A stretch of 64,000 bases of DNA from an uncultured Maricaulis sp. GTDB lineage: Bacteria; Pseudomonadota; Alphaproteobacteria; Caulobacterales; Maricaulaceae. The position numbers and the translations under genes were made by a program. Each line of letters starts with the position of its first letter. Position 1 is the first letter of the stretch. Below are positions 63,166 through 64,000 of the stretch, in pieces. The notes beneath the pieces are model-generated. The model had not been told where the DNA came from and made no database searches. It was given only the letters and a program-made list of their open reading frames with translations. The stretch covers positions 124,001-188,000 of the forward strand of contig NZ_CAMYLS010000033.1 in assembly GCF_947259345.1 (NCBI RefSeq). Reading direction: 5' to 3'.

Positions 63166-64000
63166 GCGAGCCGGGCTATTGCCGATCCTGTCTGCTTGCG
63201 CTGCCCGAAGCAGCCACGGCCTGCCCGTCCTGTGGCAGCCACCGACTATTGCGCCATGCCGAGCTGAACAGGCTGTCCATTGCGCATATCGACTGCGATG
63301 CCTTCTTCGCGGCGGTGGAAAAGCGCGACAATCCGGCGCTCGAGGACAAACCGGTCATCATTGGCGGCCAGCAACGCGGCGTGGTGTCGACCTGCTGCTA
63401 TGTCGCGCGCCTCTATGGCGTGCACTCGGCCATGCCCATGTTCCAGGCCCTGAAGGCCTGCCCGGATGCGGTCGTGATCCACCCGGAGCATGGGAAATAC
63501 ACGCGCGAGGGCTATCGCATCCGGAACATGATGAAGGACATCACGCCGCTGGTGGAACCGCTCTCCATTGACGAGGCCTTCCTTGACCTGACCGGCACGA
63601 CGCGGCTGCACGGCGCGCCGCCCGCCTTGACCCTGCTGCGCCTGCAACGACGAATAGAGGCGGAGGTCGGCATTACCGTCTCGGTTGGCCTCTCCTTCAA
63701 CAAATTTCTGGCCAAGACCGCTTCCGATCTCGACAAGCCGAACGGCTTCGCCGTGATCGGCGAGGCCGAGGCACTGGACTTCCTCGCCCCGCGCCCGGTG
63801 CGCTCGATCTATGGTGTTGGCCCGGCCTTTGCCGCCAGGCTGGAGCGTGACGGGATCCGCACCCTGTCGGACATCCGCCGCCAGGGCGACAAGCGCATGG
63901 CCGACCGTTATGGCGATATGGGCTACCACCTTGCCCGCCTGTCGCGCGGCGAGGATCGGCGCCAGGTCTCCCCCGAACGCGAGCGCAAGAGCGTCTCTTC
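63162..64000 (+). CDS. dinB: DNA polymerase IV, partial (3' end outside window)
   Basis: The first 279 codons of a Y-family translesion polymerase are present; the frame is open at the window edge. GTG 63162 overlaps the ROK stop. It begins with a zinc ribbon-like segment ([21 protein letters not shown], Cys at ~7, 10, 21 and 24), then the palm domain [14 protein letters not shown] (metal Asp) and [13 protein letters not shown] (catalytic Asp-Glu). [19 protein letters not shown] and [13 protein letters not shown] (helix-hairpin-helix) follow. The N-terminal zinc ribbon is found in many alphaproteobacterial DinBs. Confidence 0.96.
   Translation, partial: MSEPGYCRSCLLALPEAATACPSCGSHRLLRHAELNRLSIAHIDCDAFFAAVEKRDNPALEDKPVIIGGQQRGVVSTCCYVARLYGVHSAMPMFQALKACPDAVVIHPEHGKYTREGYRIRNMMKDITPLVEPLSIDEAFLDLTGTTRLHGAPPALTLLRLQRRIEAEVGITVSVGLSFNKFLAKTASDLDKPNGFAVIGEAEALDFLAPRPVRSIYGVGPAFAARLERDGIRTLSDIRRQGDKRMADRYGDMGYHLARLSRGEDRRQVSPERERKSVS

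Overview
The window looks like a contiguous stretch of chromosome from a GC-rich alphaproteobacterium of the Caulobacterales/Maricaulales type (Hyphomonadaceae- or Maricaulis-like; the taxon is an inference). Support comes from a divK-pleD-rpmG block with phosphoacceptor Asp53 in both DivK and PleD, a bactofilin overlapping an M23 peptidase, a polyhydroxyalkanoate phasin, an iscR-led SUF operon, a DinB with an N-terminal zinc ribbon, and very dense coding with many 4-nt ATGA/GTGA overlaps. I see no rRNA, tRNA, insertion sequence, prophage or CRISPR array. Almost everything is core or lineage-core.

Layout. 1-3.4 kb: tail of a probable M14 peptidase and a translationally coupled pair of exported amidohydrolase-family proteins, the second without the metal site. 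3.4-6.3 kb: DEAD-box RNA helicase with a promoter and leader hairpin, then a diguanylate cyclase. 6.4-15.9 kb: one long minus-strand SUF iron-sulfur operon (iscR, cysteine desulfurase, sufB, three uncharacterised genes, sufC, sufD, sufS, sufT, sufA, a GST) preceded by a near-consensus IscR box. 16-25.9 kb: hydrolase, anmK/tyrS, an AsmA-like giant, peroxiredoxin, a DUF455 protein, and the M23 peptidase-bactofilin pair. 26-28.3 kb: a small accessory-looking module (acyltransferase, four- to six-span membrane protein, winged-helix regulator) behind a perfect 11-bp inverted repeat. 28.3-36.5 kb: prfB with a programmed +1 frameshift, mrcA (PBP1A), amiC and, divergently, rne.

36.6-40.6 kb: M48-TPR peptidase, FemAB-like acyltransferase, a frame-disrupted zinc-ribbon gene, a HIT protein and a small membrane protein. 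40.7-47.8 kb: recQ, a membrane-anchored XRE regulator, a GST, an HD-domain protein, and two AraC-type regulators flanking a DUF2306 membrane protein. 47.9-53 kb: clpS-clpA, a phasin with a basic low-complexity tail and a palindromic operator, and a D,D-carboxypeptidase with a SPOR domain. 53-60.3 kb: topA, rnr, a NUDIX hydrolase, an MFS transporter, and rpmG (only 55 aa). 60.3-64 kb: pleD and divK on the minus strand, then a ROK sugar kinase and the 5' part of dinB, which runs off the window.

How the genes fit together. The SUF operon is a self-contained Fe-S assembly line under an IscR that keeps its cluster-ligand cysteines. AmiC, PBP1A, AnmK, the D,D-carboxypeptidase, LmdC-like M23 protein and bactofilin all act on the cell wall. 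DivK-PleD and the stand-alone cyclase connect to c-di-GMP and cell-cycle control. The observations most worth following up are the three unknown genes inside the SUF operon, the palindrome-controlled acyltransferase module, the phasin operator and tail, the pseudoenzyme amidohydrolase, and the single-base-disrupted zinc-ribbon gene.
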